Assembly (NCBI GenBank): GCA_030147925.1
Contig: JASBUK010000101.1
Coordinates: 1 to 38,005, forward strand
Length of the DNA stretch: 38,005 nt
DNA from: Trueperaceae bacterium
Lineage (GTDB): Bacteria; Deinococcota; Deinococci; Deinococcales; Trueperaceae
Direction: 5' to 3'
The notes under the pieces are model-generated. The model did not search any database and had not been told where the DNA came from. It was given only the letters and a program-made list of their open reading frames with translations. A program made the position numbers and the translations under genes. Positions within the stretch are counted from its first letter, which is position 1, and every line of letters starts with the position of its first letter. Below, piece after piece: positions 15,531 to 23,831 of this stretch.

Positions 15531-16302
15531 AAATACGACCCTGAGAACGCAGCAAGAAGAAGACAAGCAGCGCTATGGCGATATAAAAGGCAAAGCGAAG
15601 CAAGCGGCCACCAAAACGCTGGCGGAGGTCGGCGAACGCCCCGCGGGCTTCGTCTCTGTCGACCTTGCGCAGGGAGCGTTGGGCGCGGCGAATCGAACGC
15701 ACGCTTTTACTGATTTGACCTTTGCGCCGGTAGGCCACGCCTAAGTTGTGGTGAGCGTTGGCAAATTCCTCGTTGAGTTTTAGCGCGGCTTCATAATCAG
15801 CAATAGCCTCGTCAACTTCGTTGCGCTCCAAAGCGAGATTGCCCCGATTGGTCAGGGCGCGATAGTGTTTGGGGTCCAGCTCGAGCGCTCGAGCAAAAGC
15901 GGCCTCGGCTTCGGCCAGCTTGTTTTGAAAGATATAGGCCGTGCCCCGCTGCGTTTCGACTTCCGCCGCTAAGAGTGATAGCTCCACGTCCGCTAGCAGC
16001 GAAAGCGCTTCTTCCGGTTTGCGAAGATCAAGGTTTTCGCTGCCGCTTTCCAATAGTTTTATCTGCGTGGCCAGAGCATCAGGCTTGGCAAACGGACCGT
16101 CTTCTAAACGATCTAACCGCATTTGCGCTCGCTTCCAGCGTTTGGCCCGCAAGTCCGTGCGGATGTCTGCTAAGATGCCGAGCACTTCGGCAACCGCCGG
16201 GTCGTAAGTCTCTTCTAGCAAGTAAAACCTTAGGGCTTCAGCGGCCTTGCCCGCCGCCAGTAAGTCCTGCCAGCTTATATTGCCGTTTTGCTGCTCAGAC
16301 AC
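15529..16302 (-). CDS. TPR-repeat protein with C-terminal membrane anchor
   Basis: The 257-residue protein has about three clear tetratricopeptide repeats at roughly residues 110-200 (AYIFQNKLAEAEAAFARALELDPKHYRALTNRGN, then the next with ALKLNEEFANAHHNLGVAYRRKGQ). A basic stretch and a hydrophobic segment near the end (FAFYIAIALLVFFLL) follow, so it is probably tail-anchored with the repeats in the cytoplasm. TPR proteins bind partners; the partner is unknown. The GTG start at 16302 overlaps the end of glgA by 8 bases, so the two are co-transcribed. Two GCTCGAGC octamers stand back to back at 15879 and 15887. Confidence 0.8.
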   Translation of the reverse strand: MSEQQNGNISWQDLLAAGKAAEALRFYLLEETYDPAVAEVLGILADIRTDLRAKRWKRAQMRLDRLEDGPFAKPDALATQIKLLESGSENLDLRKPEEALSLLADVELSLLAAEVETQRGTAYIFQNKLAEAEAAFARALELDPKHYRALTNRGNLALERNEVDEAIADYEAALKLNEEFANAHHNLGVAYRRKGQISKSVRSIRRAQRSLRKVDRDEARGAFADLRQRFGGRLLRFAFYIAIALLVFFLLRSQGRI

Positions 16303-17704
16303 GGCCTACGTCCTTTTGTGCCTGCCGGTAGACGGCTTCATAGGCTTTAGCCGCTATGTCCCAGGAAAAATCTGCCGCCATCGCTTCTTGAAGCATAGCC
16401 TGCCAGTGTGTTTGCCCGTGGTAGCGCCGCAAGGCCCACTGACTGGCCCACAGCAAGCCGTCGGTATTAGCGTGATCGAAGAGAAAACCAGTTTTATCGT
16501 GCTGGATGGTGTCCTTTAGCCCACCTGTTGCGCGAGCGATAGGCAAGGTGCCGTAGCGCATGGCAATCAATTGACTGAGACCGCAAGGCTCGAAACGGCT
16601 GGGTATTACCAGGGCGTCGGCACCAGCATAAATCTGATGCGCTAAGTCTTCGTCATAACCAATAAAACTACCGATACGACCCGGATACTGACCTGTCGCC
16701 TCATGAATCAGGCTTTCCATCCAGCCTTCGCCGGAGCCTAAAATAGCAAGGTTCCAGCCCTGCTCAAGCAACTGCGCTAGTGCGGCTAAAAGTATGTCGA
16801 TGCCTTTTTGATCGGCTAAACGCGAGACCACAGCGAGCAAGGGGCGCTCTGGCTCGAGCCAGAGGTGATGACAGAGCGCGGCCTTGGCCTTGGCCTTGCC
16901 GCTTAAGTCAGCCGTGTCGTATGGCTGGGCGATATGCGGGTCTGTCGCTGGATTCCAGACATCGGTGTCCAGGCCGTTGAGAATGCCCGAGAGTTTGTGG
17001 CTGATATGCCTAAAGGTACCGTCTAAACCATAGCCATATTCGGGTCGCTGAACTTCTTGGGCGTAATTGGGACTGACCGTAGTCACCCGCTGGGCAAAAC
17101 CCAGTGCGGCCTGCATGGCGTTGGCTGCGCCGAAGTGGTTGAGATAGCTTTCGCGCAGTGCGCCGGGCAACCTCAGCCAATAAAGCGTGGACTCGATTTC
17201 CGAACTACCCTGGTGTTGAACATTGTGCACTGTGTATACGCTGGGCAAACCGGGAAAGCCCTCGGGCAGGTGCCAACCCTGTGCCAAGATCATGGTCAAA
17301 TAAGCGCTGTGCCAATCGTTGACATGAATAACATCCGGGACAAAATCCACCCGAGCCGCCACTTGCGGGACCGCCCGCGAAAAAAGGCAAAAACGTCGGA
17401 CATCATCAGCAAAGCCATAAAGGGCACTGCGCCGAAAATCACTGTGACCCACAAAAGCATAGCGAACCCCCTCACGCTCCAGCGTGCCGACTCCGCAACT
17501 GGAAAACCCGCCGTCAAAGGGGACATCGACATCGCCTATCCACAGGGGTGCAGACCTAGCTCGCAGCGTCTGGTACCAGGGCGAGACCACCAGCACTTCA
17601 TGTCCTAAACGGACGAGCGCCGCAGGCAGAGCACCGGCGACATCGCCCAGGCCGCCGGTTTTGCTATAGGGGTATACTTCGCTACTAACGAAAAGAATAC
17701 GCAT
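16295..17704 (-). CDS. glgA: Glycogen synthase (ADP-glucose type, GT5)
   Basis: GlgA extends alpha-1,4-glucan from ADP-glucose. The N terminus RILFVSSEVYPYSKTGGLGDVAGALP contains the KTGGL ADP-glucose site. VYTVHNVQHQG and the C-terminal PSRFEPCGLSQLIAMRYGTLP with ATGGLKDT are standard GT5 motifs, and about 469 residues is normal. ATG 17704 is preferred: TATAAT ends exactly 7 bases before it and no ribosome site fits. ATG 17713 (three codons earlier, with GGAG about 10 bases upstream) is the alternative. A longer frame to 17827 adds a segment unlike other GlgA proteins. No other glycogen gene is nearby. Confidence 0.92.
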   Translation of the reverse strand: MRILFVSSEVYPYSKTGGLGDVAGALPAALVRLGHEVLVVSPWYQTLRARSAPLWIGDVDVPFDGGFSSCGVGTLEREGVRYAFVGHSDFRRSALYGFADDVRRFCLFSRAVPQVAARVDFVPDVIHVNDWHSAYLTMILAQGWHLPEGFPGLPSVYTVHNVQHQGSSEIESTLYWLRLPGALRESYLNHFGAANAMQAALGFAQRVTTVSPNYAQEVQRPEYGYGLDGTFRHISHKLSGILNGLDTDVWNPATDPHIAQPYDTADLSGKAKAKAALCHHLWLEPERPLLAVVSRLADQKGIDILLAALAQLLEQGWNLAILGSGEGWMESLIHEATGQYPGRIGSFIGYDEDLAHQIYAGADALVIPSRFEPCGLSQLIAMRYGTLPIARATGGLKDTIQHDKTGFLFDHANTDGLLWASQWALRRYHGQTHWQAMLQEAMAADFSWDIAAKAYEAVYRQAQKDVGRV

Positions 17705-17711
17705 GCCGCTC

Positions 17712-17717
17712 ATTATA
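17712..17717 (-). promoter_or_regulatory. -10 box TATAAT for a probably leaderless glgA
   Basis: A perfect TATAAT on the minus strand lies 7 bases before ATG 17704. With transcription starting about 7 bases after the -10 box, the mRNA would begin at or next to the start codon. No good -35 box is visible at the usual distance. Confidence 0.5.
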
Positions 17718-17876
17718 CGTCCGCTCCAGTTTTCAATTACCTGCGCAACTTGCCCACCTAGAGGTTCTAAGGGTTTTAAACCACATATAACGCCTCTTGC
17801 CTGGAGAATGGAAATGCTAGGAATCAAAGGTGACTTGCGGTATAAAGACTTACTGTTCTTAGCTTAAGGTGGCAAG

Positions 17877-17882
17877 TATACT
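17877..17882 (+). promoter_or_regulatory. Candidate -10 box (TATACT) of the S41 protease gene
   Basis: TATACT would start transcription near 17889, giving a leader of about 24 bases that contains the GGAGGA ribosome site at 17903-17908. The -35 region is not convincing. Confidence 0.4.
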
Positions 17883-17912
17883 GGTAACTATGAAAGCAAG
17901 GCCGGAGGATTT

Positions 17913-19253
17913 ATGAAACGTAAATGGCTGATTCTCGCGTTAGCAGCACTGAGTTTATCGGTAGCCGTAGTTTATGCTCAGTTCTCACGCGATTTTTCCG
18001 AAGAATTTTTAAACACCGCCGCTGGCAGAGCCTTTATTCAGGCATATGGAGCGCTAAAATCAAACTATCTGAACGATATTGACGATGACACTATCGTTCA
18101 GGGGGCTATTGAAGGCATGCTAGATGCCCTAAATGACCCCTTTACCAGTTATGCCACGCCCAGCGAGGCGGCTCGAGCCAATGAAGATCGCGGTGGTTCA
18201 TTTGAAGGCATCGGTGCTGTCTTAAGCGCCCGTAACCGCACGGACAACACCATGGTCGAGATTATCAACGTCTATCGTGATGGACCCGCCTGGAATGCCG
18301 GTTTGCAACGCGGAGACATTTTCGTAGAAGTCGATGGCGTCAATGTCGAGAACGCTACAATCAGCGAAATTGTGGACATGGTGCGCGGTCCCCGGGGAAC
18401 CACCGTCGAGATTGGTATGCGCCGAGCCGGACGCGAGGAACTTATCTTTTTCAGCATCGTTCGTGACAAGATCGACATCATTAGCGTTGAATCGACGGTC
18501 TTGCCCAATAACGTCGGCTATTTAAGCATCAGCACCTTTGCCAATCAGCGAGTTTACGAGCAATTGACCGAGCAGTTAGCCAACTTAAAAGCTCAGGGTA
18601 TAAGCTCACTCATTCTTGATTTGCGCGATAACGGTGGCGGCCTGCTCAACCAGGGCATTTTGGTGGCCGATGAGTTTTTAAGCCAGGGCGATATTGTTTT
18701 TCAGCGGGCTCGTGGCGTGACCCAGCGGCTCGCCTCGGCAGATCGGCGCTTTTTTGAGTTGCCTATGGTGGTGCTGGTAAACAAAAACTCGGCCTCGGCT
18801 TCCGAGATTGTCGCGGGGGCTCTACAGGATAATCAGCGAGCACTGGTCATCGGCGAAGAAACTTTTGGCAAGGGTGTGGGGCAAAGCGTAATTTCGCTTA
18901 TCAACGGTGGTCAACTGACCTATCTTTCCTTTGAATGGCTCACGCCTGACCGCAAGAGCATCAACCAGCAGGGCATCGAGCCGGATATCCGCGCCGAGGA
19001 TACTCGCTTCCCGCAAGTTATCACCCTAAGCGGACAAGGAGCCGAGCCGGGCGAAGCCCTGGAAATAGTGGTTGGTGGTGAGCTAATCGGTACGGCCACG
19101 GCCAACGAGGATGGCGAGTTTACCTTTATTCAGGCCGGAGTCAGACGTTCGATAAGTGAGGTTCAGGGCACAGCGCTAGTTGATTTAGAAACAGATAATG
19201 CCCTTAAGGTTGCCTTTGATACCGTGCTCGATGTTGTCGCGCAAGCGCGCTAG
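17913..19253 (+). CDS. Carboxy-terminal processing protease (S41 family, CtpA-like) with extra C-terminal domain
   Basis: This exported serine protease trims or degrades envelope proteins. The 446 residues comprise a signal peptide (KWLILALAALSLSVAVVYA), an N-terminal cap, a PDZ domain at about 95-185 (FEGIGAVLS to GLQRGDIFVEVDG) and the S41 core with LDLRDNGGGLL, the catalytic Ser in NSASASEI (about 295) and the catalytic Lys in FGKG (320). After the protease core about 80 residues remain (from about 365), with VITLSGQGAEPGEALEIVV resembling a small beta domain; this tail is not part of the minimal family. GGAGGA precedes ATG 17913. The ABC exporter genes follow 32 bases downstream. Confidence 0.9.
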   Translation: MKRKWLILALAALSLSVAVVYAQFSRDFSEEFLNTAAGRAFIQAYGALKSNYLNDIDDDTIVQGAIEGMLDALNDPFTSYATPSEAARANEDRGGSFEGIGAVLSARNRTDNTMVEIINVYRDGPAWNAGLQRGDIFVEVDGVNVENATISEIVDMVRGPRGTTVEIGMRRAGREELIFFSIVRDKIDIISVESTVLPNNVGYLSISTFANQRVYEQLTEQLANLKAQGISSLILDLRDNGGGLLNQGILVADEFLSQGDIVFQRARGVTQRLASADRRFFELPMVVLVNKNSASASEIVAGALQDNQRALVIGEETFGKGVGQSVISLINGGQLTYLSFEWLTPDRKSINQQGIEPDIRAEDTRFPQVITLSGQGAEPGEALEIVVGGELIGTATANEDGEFTFIQAGVRRSISEVQGTALVDLETDNALKVAFDTVLDVVAQAR

Positions 19254-19285
19254 CATAATTTAAGAGAAGAGAGTTCTGCCGCATT

Positions 19286-20026
19286 GTGATCGAGGTTCGG
19301 CAGCTTTCTAAAAACTATGGCCGGATCAGGGCGGTAAAAGAGCTTAGCTTTACCGCCCATCCCGGTGAAGTTTTGGCCTTACTGGGGCCTAATGGCGCCG
19401 GTAAGTCAACGACGATAAAGGCGCTTACCGGGCTTATCCGGCCAAGTTCGGGTACGATTAGGCTAGACGGTTTTGATGTCGTAAAACAAGGTGTAGCAGC
19501 CAAAGCCCGACTTGGTTATGTGCCGGATCGTCCCTATCTTTATCAGAAGTTAACGGGCCGCGAGCTTTTGCGTTTTTTGCTGCGCTTAAGAAAAATCACC
19601 GATGGTGACGCCAAGGCTCAGCACTGGCTCGAGCATTTCTCGCTACAAGACTTTGCCAACGAACTTATAGAGACCTATTCTCACGGCATGCGTCAAAAGC
19701 TTACCCTTATCGCCGCAGTCCTGCATGAGCCGCAGGTACTGGTTATAGACGAGCCGATGGTAGGCCTTGACCCGCGTGCCGCAAAGCAAGTGCGGGCGCT
19801 GATGACTGATTATGCGGCTAGGGGCAAGACCGTGCTACTAACGACCCATGCAATGGATGTCGCCGAAGCCGTGGCCAGCCGGGTGATAGTCATGCATCGC
19901 GGTAGCCTTGTCGCCGCAGGAGATTTAGGCCAACTCAGACAGCAAGTCGGTAGCGTCGCCGCCGATCTTGAAGCGATTTTTTTAACCTTAACCGAAGAAC
20001 AAACACAAGGGTTCGGCCCGACATGA
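19286..20026 (+). CDS. ABC transporter ATP-binding protein
   Basis: The 246-residue ATPase has Walker A GPNGAGKST at about residues 37-45, the signature YSHGMRQKL, Walker B VLVIDEPMVGLD and the switch histidine in LLTTHAMD. It belongs to the export-type subgroup paired with ABC-2 permeases. The GTG start at 19286 has no close ribosome site (GAGAAGAGAG is about 15 bases away). Its stop overlaps the permease start as ATGA, so translation is coupled. The exported substrate cannot be deduced; the S41 protease just upstream is a neighbour, not proof of shared function. Confidence 0.92.
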   Translation: MIEVRQLSKNYGRIRAVKELSFTAHPGEVLALLGPNGAGKSTTIKALTGLIRPSSGTIRLDGFDVVKQGVAAKARLGYVPDRPYLYQKLTGRELLRFLLRLRKITDGDAKAQHWLEHFSLQDFANELIETYSHGMRQKLTLIAAVLHEPQVLVIDEPMVGLDPRAAKQVRALMTDYAARGKTVLLTTHAMDVAEAVASRVIVMHRGSLVAAGDLGQLRQQVGSVAADLEAIFLTLTEEQTQGFGPT

Positions 20027-21669
20027 CGCTTTTCGCCATGCGTCTGCGTGGAGCGCTGGGCGCTGTCAAAAAGCAGCCCGGACGCTATATTCTGGGTTTT
20101 ATCTTTTTGGGCTTGACTTACTGGAGCGTCTTTTCGGTGACGCTCTGGGCCGTGCGGTTTCTGGATAACTACCGGGCAATCGACACGGTTGCCGACGCGG
20201 TGGCGCAGCGCAGCCTAGAAGGACTTCTCCTTGTTCTGATGCTCAGCGTGGCGTTTAGCGTGCTGACTACGGCAATCACCACGCTGTACAGCTCGGATGA
20301 CCTGCCCTTTTTACTGGCCCTGCCCGTAGCTGCCAAAAAGGTCTTTTCGCTTAAAGTTGCCGAAACCTATTTGAACGCTGCTTTCATGCCGGCGATATTT
20401 ACCTTGCCCGTTTTGGCGGCCTTGGGGGTAGGACGCTCGGCTTCGCTCAACTATTATCTGCTGGTGATTATTGCCGTGCTGGCGCTTTATGCCGTGCCGG
20501 TAGCACTTGGTTCTTTTGTTGCCCTTATCCTGGTGCGTCTGGCACCGGCGGGCCGCGTCAAGGAACTGGCTACCGCTTTGAGTGTGCTGCTAGCCGCCGG
20601 GCTTATCTTTAGCCTAAGAGCGCTACGCCCAGAAAGACTAAACGCGCTCTCACCCGAAGAGTTCGAGCAGCTTCTCAGCCGTTTTGCCAGCTTTGAATTA
20701 GGCGCCCTACCCTCGAGCTGGGTCTCACGGTCTGTGTGGGCAGCCCTAAACGGCAAGCCGTCATTTGACATCTGGCTCTTATTGGCAGTGGCGGCGCTGC
20801 TCTTGTGGCTGCTGACAAGACTAGCGACACTTGCTTACCGCGAGGGCTGGATACGCTCGCTTGATTTGGGTCAGCCCCGGCTTGACCCTGCTGTGCGTGG
20901 CCCGGCCTGGTGGGAACGACCCCTGTATCGCCTGGGACATCGCGGCAGCATCGTTGCTAAAGACAGCCGCCTGCTCTTACGAGACCCCAGCCAATGGTCA
21001 CAATTGCTGGTGCTTTTGGCCCTTGCCGGGGTCTATCTGCTGAGTGTCGGTAGCGTCGGTGTCGATGCGCAGCGTTTTAAAGACGCCCTTGGCACCCTAA
21101 ATGTCACTTTCTTAGGTTTTTTGTTAGCCGGTGTCGGTATTCGCACGGCTTTTCCACTGGTGTCGCTGGAAGCCGAAGGTTTCTGGTTGTTACGAACCGG
21201 TCCACTAAAAAGCCGCGACATTGTTATAGCTAAGTTTTTTCATGCCTTGCCCATCATGGCTTTTTTAGGTGGAGGTCTGGGTGTTGCAGCGGCTTGGCTA
21301 ATAGACGTGTCGCCAACGCTGGCTTTTGCCTCCCCACTGGCTGGTGTGAGTGCGGCGATAGTCACCACGGCTCTGGGAGTGGGCTTGGGCGCAGCTTTCC
21401 CACGTTTTGACGCCACCAATCCAGCGGAAATCCCGCTTTCGCCCGGTGGTCTTTTGTATATGACCCTGGCCTTAGCCTATGCGGCTTTATTGACCGTCAT
21501 TTTAGCCTGGCCGGTCTGGCAGACATTGCGCAGGCCGGGCAGCTTTTACTGGTCTGAGCCAGAAGGACAAGTAATTGTGCTTGCTTTAGCAATGCTCACT
21601 TTGCTGCTGAGTGTATTGGCGCTGTGGTTTGGCAGTTGGCGCTTGGCAAGGTACGAGCCAGGTTCATAA
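20023..21669 (+). CDS. ABC transporter permease (ABC-2-like, about 12 membrane segments)
   Basis: The 548-residue protein is strongly hydrophobic with roughly twelve predicted membrane helices in two halves. They are separated by a charged stretch (EGWIRSLDLGQPRLDPAVRGPAWWERPL) and by SRLLLRDPSQWSQ, a segment common in large exporter permeases. It starts with ATG inside the stop of the ATPase gene, a standard operon pair. It resembles permeases of about 550 residues that work with a single ATPase. Substrate unknown. The gene ends at a hairpin-type intergenic element, convergent with the MFS gene. Confidence 0.85.
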   Translation: MTLFAMRLRGALGAVKKQPGRYILGFIFLGLTYWSVFSVTLWAVRFLDNYRAIDTVADAVAQRSLEGLLLVLMLSVAFSVLTTAITTLYSSDDLPFLLALPVAAKKVFSLKVAETYLNAAFMPAIFTLPVLAALGVGRSASLNYYLLVIIAVLALYAVPVALGSFVALILVRLAPAGRVKELATALSVLLAAGLIFSLRALRPERLNALSPEEFEQLLSRFASFELGALPSSWVSRSVWAALNGKPSFDIWLLLAVAALLLWLLTRLATLAYREGWIRSLDLGQPRLDPAVRGPAWWERPLYRLGHRGSIVAKDSRLLLRDPSQWSQLLVLLALAGVYLLSVGSVGVDAQRFKDALGTLNVTFLGFLLAGVGIRTAFPLVSLEAEGFWLLRTGPLKSRDIVIAKFFHALPIMAFLGGGLGVAAAWLIDVSPTLAFASPLAGVSAAIVTTALGVGLGAAFPRFDATNPAEIPLSPGGLLYMTLALAYAALLTVILAWPVWQTLRRPGSFYWSEPEGQVIVLALAMLTLLLSVLALWFGSWRLARYEPGS

Positions 21670-21676
21670 ATGTACA

Positions 21677-21803
21677 GCTATAGTCCGTTTCATTCTGATT
21701 GACAGTAGACTGAAGGCCTAATTGTCTACTCGGAATTAGTTTCGACTACGTCGGCAACGCTCGGATGATGTTGACAACTGTCAATACCACCGAGACTCTT
21801 TTT
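21677..21803. repeat. Inverted-repeat intergenic element, copy B (permease/MFS gap)
   Basis: Related to 15429-15530 but longer by about 25 bases in the middle. ATTGACAGT at 21699-21707 is answered by ACTGTCAAT at 21778-21786, and a smaller TTGAC/GTCAA hairpin lies at 21771-21784. The left end TATAGTCCGTTTC matches copy A, and the right end CACCGAGACTC is a diverged GAAACGC. The T-run at 21800-21806 helps it act as a terminator on the plus strand. It again separates convergent genes. Confidence 0.6.
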
Positions 21804-23132
21804 TTAAGCTTCAGCGTCAGGCAGAAGCCTTTCCACTTGACGAATAGTGCGGAAAAGATATCCGCTTAGAGCAATAGCCATACCTGCAATGCCTGCCAGT
21901 ACGAACATAACCGCGATACCTGCACCTGGACCAGTGCCCACTAAAGAGCCGAACACCGGCACTAATGAACCGTCTACCCTCATTGACGGTTCAAACACTT
22001 TATCGGCTAAAGGACCGCTTAAGAGCATCACTACCGGCAGGGCGAGTTGTTGAACCATTTGACGTATGGCAAAGACTTTACCCTGGATATTCGCTGCGAC
22101 TTTGCTCTGCCAGATGGACTGATTGCTGGCGCTTAGAATCGGCACAAAAAAACTGATACCGAATGCCCCAATGAGCCACATAGGGAGCGTCTGTCCCAGC
22201 CCGATGAGAATATACCCAAACAGACTGACAGCTAATAACCCTAACAGAATGCCGTGGACGCGCCTTTTAGGGCCACCCCAAACAGCCATGAGCAATCCAC
22301 CTACAACACCGCCTAAGCCGAGTGACGAAAGTACGCTGCCTAGAGCCAACTCGTCGTTGCTCGAGCGCGCCAGAATCAGAGGTGCCAACATAACCATACC
22401 CAAGGCCCCGATAAGGTTAACGGCAAGATAAAGTAAGAGCAAATGAAATAGAGAAGGACGCTGGATAATGTAGCGGAAGCCGTAGCTGACTTCCTGCCAG
22501 AGGTTTTCGGACTTTACCTCGGCGTTTTTTGGAATCTGCGGTTTTGGAATTGCTACGACCAGAAGACCTAGAATGGCCAGCGAGAAGGTGGCAATGTCAA
22601 TGACTAGCACCCCTGTAATTCCTATAGTAATTAGCAGCACACCGGCCAGTGCTGGTGCGACTATGTTCGCTCCCGCTTGCGCCAGCGCGAGCATCCCGCT
22701 GGCCCGAGCGTATTGCTTTTGTGGGAGCATGGTGCTGATAGCGGCGGAATAGGCAGGAAACTGGAAGGTACTAAAAATTCCTGACCAGATGGCCAGCACA
22801 TAGAGGTGCCAGACTTCAAGGATCCCTGAGGCATAGAGTACGAGCGTTATGATGGTCGAGCTACCTGCGCCTAAATCCGACAGCATCATGGTGAGCTTGC
22901 GATTCCAGCGGTCAATGAACACTCCCGCCAAGGGACTTAGAAAAATAGCAGGGCTAAAGCTAAAAAAACTAACTAGGGCGAGCGTTGTGGCCCGTTCTGT
23001 TTCTTGCCAGGCCCAGATGCTAAGGGCAAAGCCAGCCATCGTCGTGCCGAGTAGCGAGACAAGCTGCCCAAGCCAGATGATAATAAAACCAGTCATGCCT
23101 GCCGGAAAAGAAAACTTCATATAGCTAGACAA
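21804..23132 (-). CDS. MFS transporter, probable drug or metabolite exporter
   Basis: The 442-residue protein has about twelve membrane helices and the MFS loop between helices 2 and 3 (LAGVFIDRWNRKLTMM). It resembles the macrolide/enterobactin-exporter-like MFS_3 group. The start is either TTG 23132 or ATG 23120 (MKFSFPAGMTGFIIIWLGQ); no ribosome site supports either. It is transcribed away from a winged-helix regulator only about 20 bases upstream, the usual layout of a pump with its own regulator. Substrate unknown. Confidence 0.85.
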   Translation of the reverse strand: MSSYMKFSFPAGMTGFIIIWLGQLVSLLGTTMAGFALSIWAWQETERATTLALVSFFSFSPAIFLSPLAGVFIDRWNRKLTMMLSDLGAGSSTIITLVLYASGILEVWHLYVLAIWSGIFSTFQFPAYSAAISTMLPQKQYARASGMLALAQAGANIVAPALAGVLLITIGITGVLVIDIATFSLAILGLLVVAIPKPQIPKNAEVKSENLWQEVSYGFRYIIQRPSLFHLLLLYLAVNLIGALGMVMLAPLILARSSNDELALGSVLSSLGLGGVVGGLLMAVWGGPKRRVHGILLGLLAVSLFGYILIGLGQTLPMWLIGAFGISFFVPILSASNQSIWQSKVAANIQGKVFAIRQMVQQLALPVVMLLSGPLADKVFEPSMRVDGSLVPVFGSLVGTGPGAGIAVMFVLAGIAGMAIALSGYLFRTIRQVERLLPDAEA

Positions 23133-23138
23133 TGGCGG

Positions 23139-23144
23139 TAAGCT
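23139..23144 (+). promoter_or_regulatory. -10 box (TAAGCT) for a probably leaderless regulator gene
   Basis: TAAGCT ends exactly 7 bases before ATG 23152 and there is no Shine-Dalgarno site. The box lies within about 20 bases of the divergent MFS start, so the two promoters must overlap or interleave. Confidence 0.45.
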
Positions 23145-23151
23145 GATTCAA

Positions 23152-23829
23152 ATGGAAGATGAAAAATTGACCAGGGAGCGACGTACAATCATTCACCCCG
23201 CAGCGGCGCGTGTGTTGACGGACATTAGCGAACGCCGTTTTTTAGACCCCTTTATCAAGAGGGAAAGCTCATTGAGCGATGCCGCTAAAGAACTTGGCAT
23301 CAAGCTAAACACGATGCATTATCGTGTCAAGCGATTTATGGCTCTGGGTCTTGTCTCGGTAGTTCGTGAGGAACTGCGCAAGGGAAAGAGGATTAAGATT
23401 TATCGGGCCAGCGCCGATGAATTTTTTGTTCCCTTTAAAGTAACGCCTTACACGTCACTCAAGATATTACTTGACCAACTGGGTGCGCTTGACCAATTCG
23501 TTCAGAATGCCGCCGATACCTTAGCCAGACAGGGGGGGACTTGGGGTGTTTTAGTGGCAGGTGACAAAGAAGATGGGGTAAGGGTGAAGCTTTCGCCTAT
23601 TGATAACAAGGGCATACCAACACCGATTTCCTTGGTCGCTTGGTTGGACAAAACGCATCCTGCCCTGTGGGAAAGTGAGAAAATTTTGCGACTCGATTTT
23701 GAAACAGCAAAAATGCTGCAAAACGAACTTTACGAGTTGTTGCAAAAGTACCAGCAAAAGGGAAAGACTGCTGGACAAGCCTATTTTTTGCTGCTGGGGC
23801 TGACGCCACTGAAAGAAGAAAACCTCTGA
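23152..23829 (+). CDS. Winged-helix transcriptional regulator (ArsR-like) next to the MFS pump
   Basis: The 225-residue protein opens with a winged helix-turn-helix at about residues 15-85: HPAAARVLTDISERRFLDPFIKRESSLSDAAKELGIKLNTMHYRVKRFMALGLVSVV, then a basic wing (RKGKRIKIYRAS). The remaining 140 residues, with LKILLDQLGALDQFVQ and a mixed C-terminal region, probably sense a ligand or mediate dimers. Divergent placement with about 20 bases to the exporter suggests it controls that gene and itself. ATG 23152 is the likely start. It ends 2 bases from the stop of convergent pckA. Confidence 0.8.
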   Translation: MEDEKLTRERRTIIHPAAARVLTDISERRFLDPFIKRESSLSDAAKELGIKLNTMHYRVKRFMALGLVSVVREELRKGKRIKIYRASADEFFVPFKVTPYTSLKILLDQLGALDQFVQNAADTLARQGGTWGVLVAGDKEDGVRVKLSPIDNKGIPTPISLVAWLDKTHPALWESEKILRLDFETAKMLQNELYELLQKYQQKGKTAGQAYFLLLGLTPLKEENL

Positions 23830-23831
23830 GT

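Noticed and set aside
17705-17827. N-terminal extension of glgA to 17827
   Set aside because: The added residues are unlike GT5 enzymes; the catalytic N-terminal strand begins at 17704.
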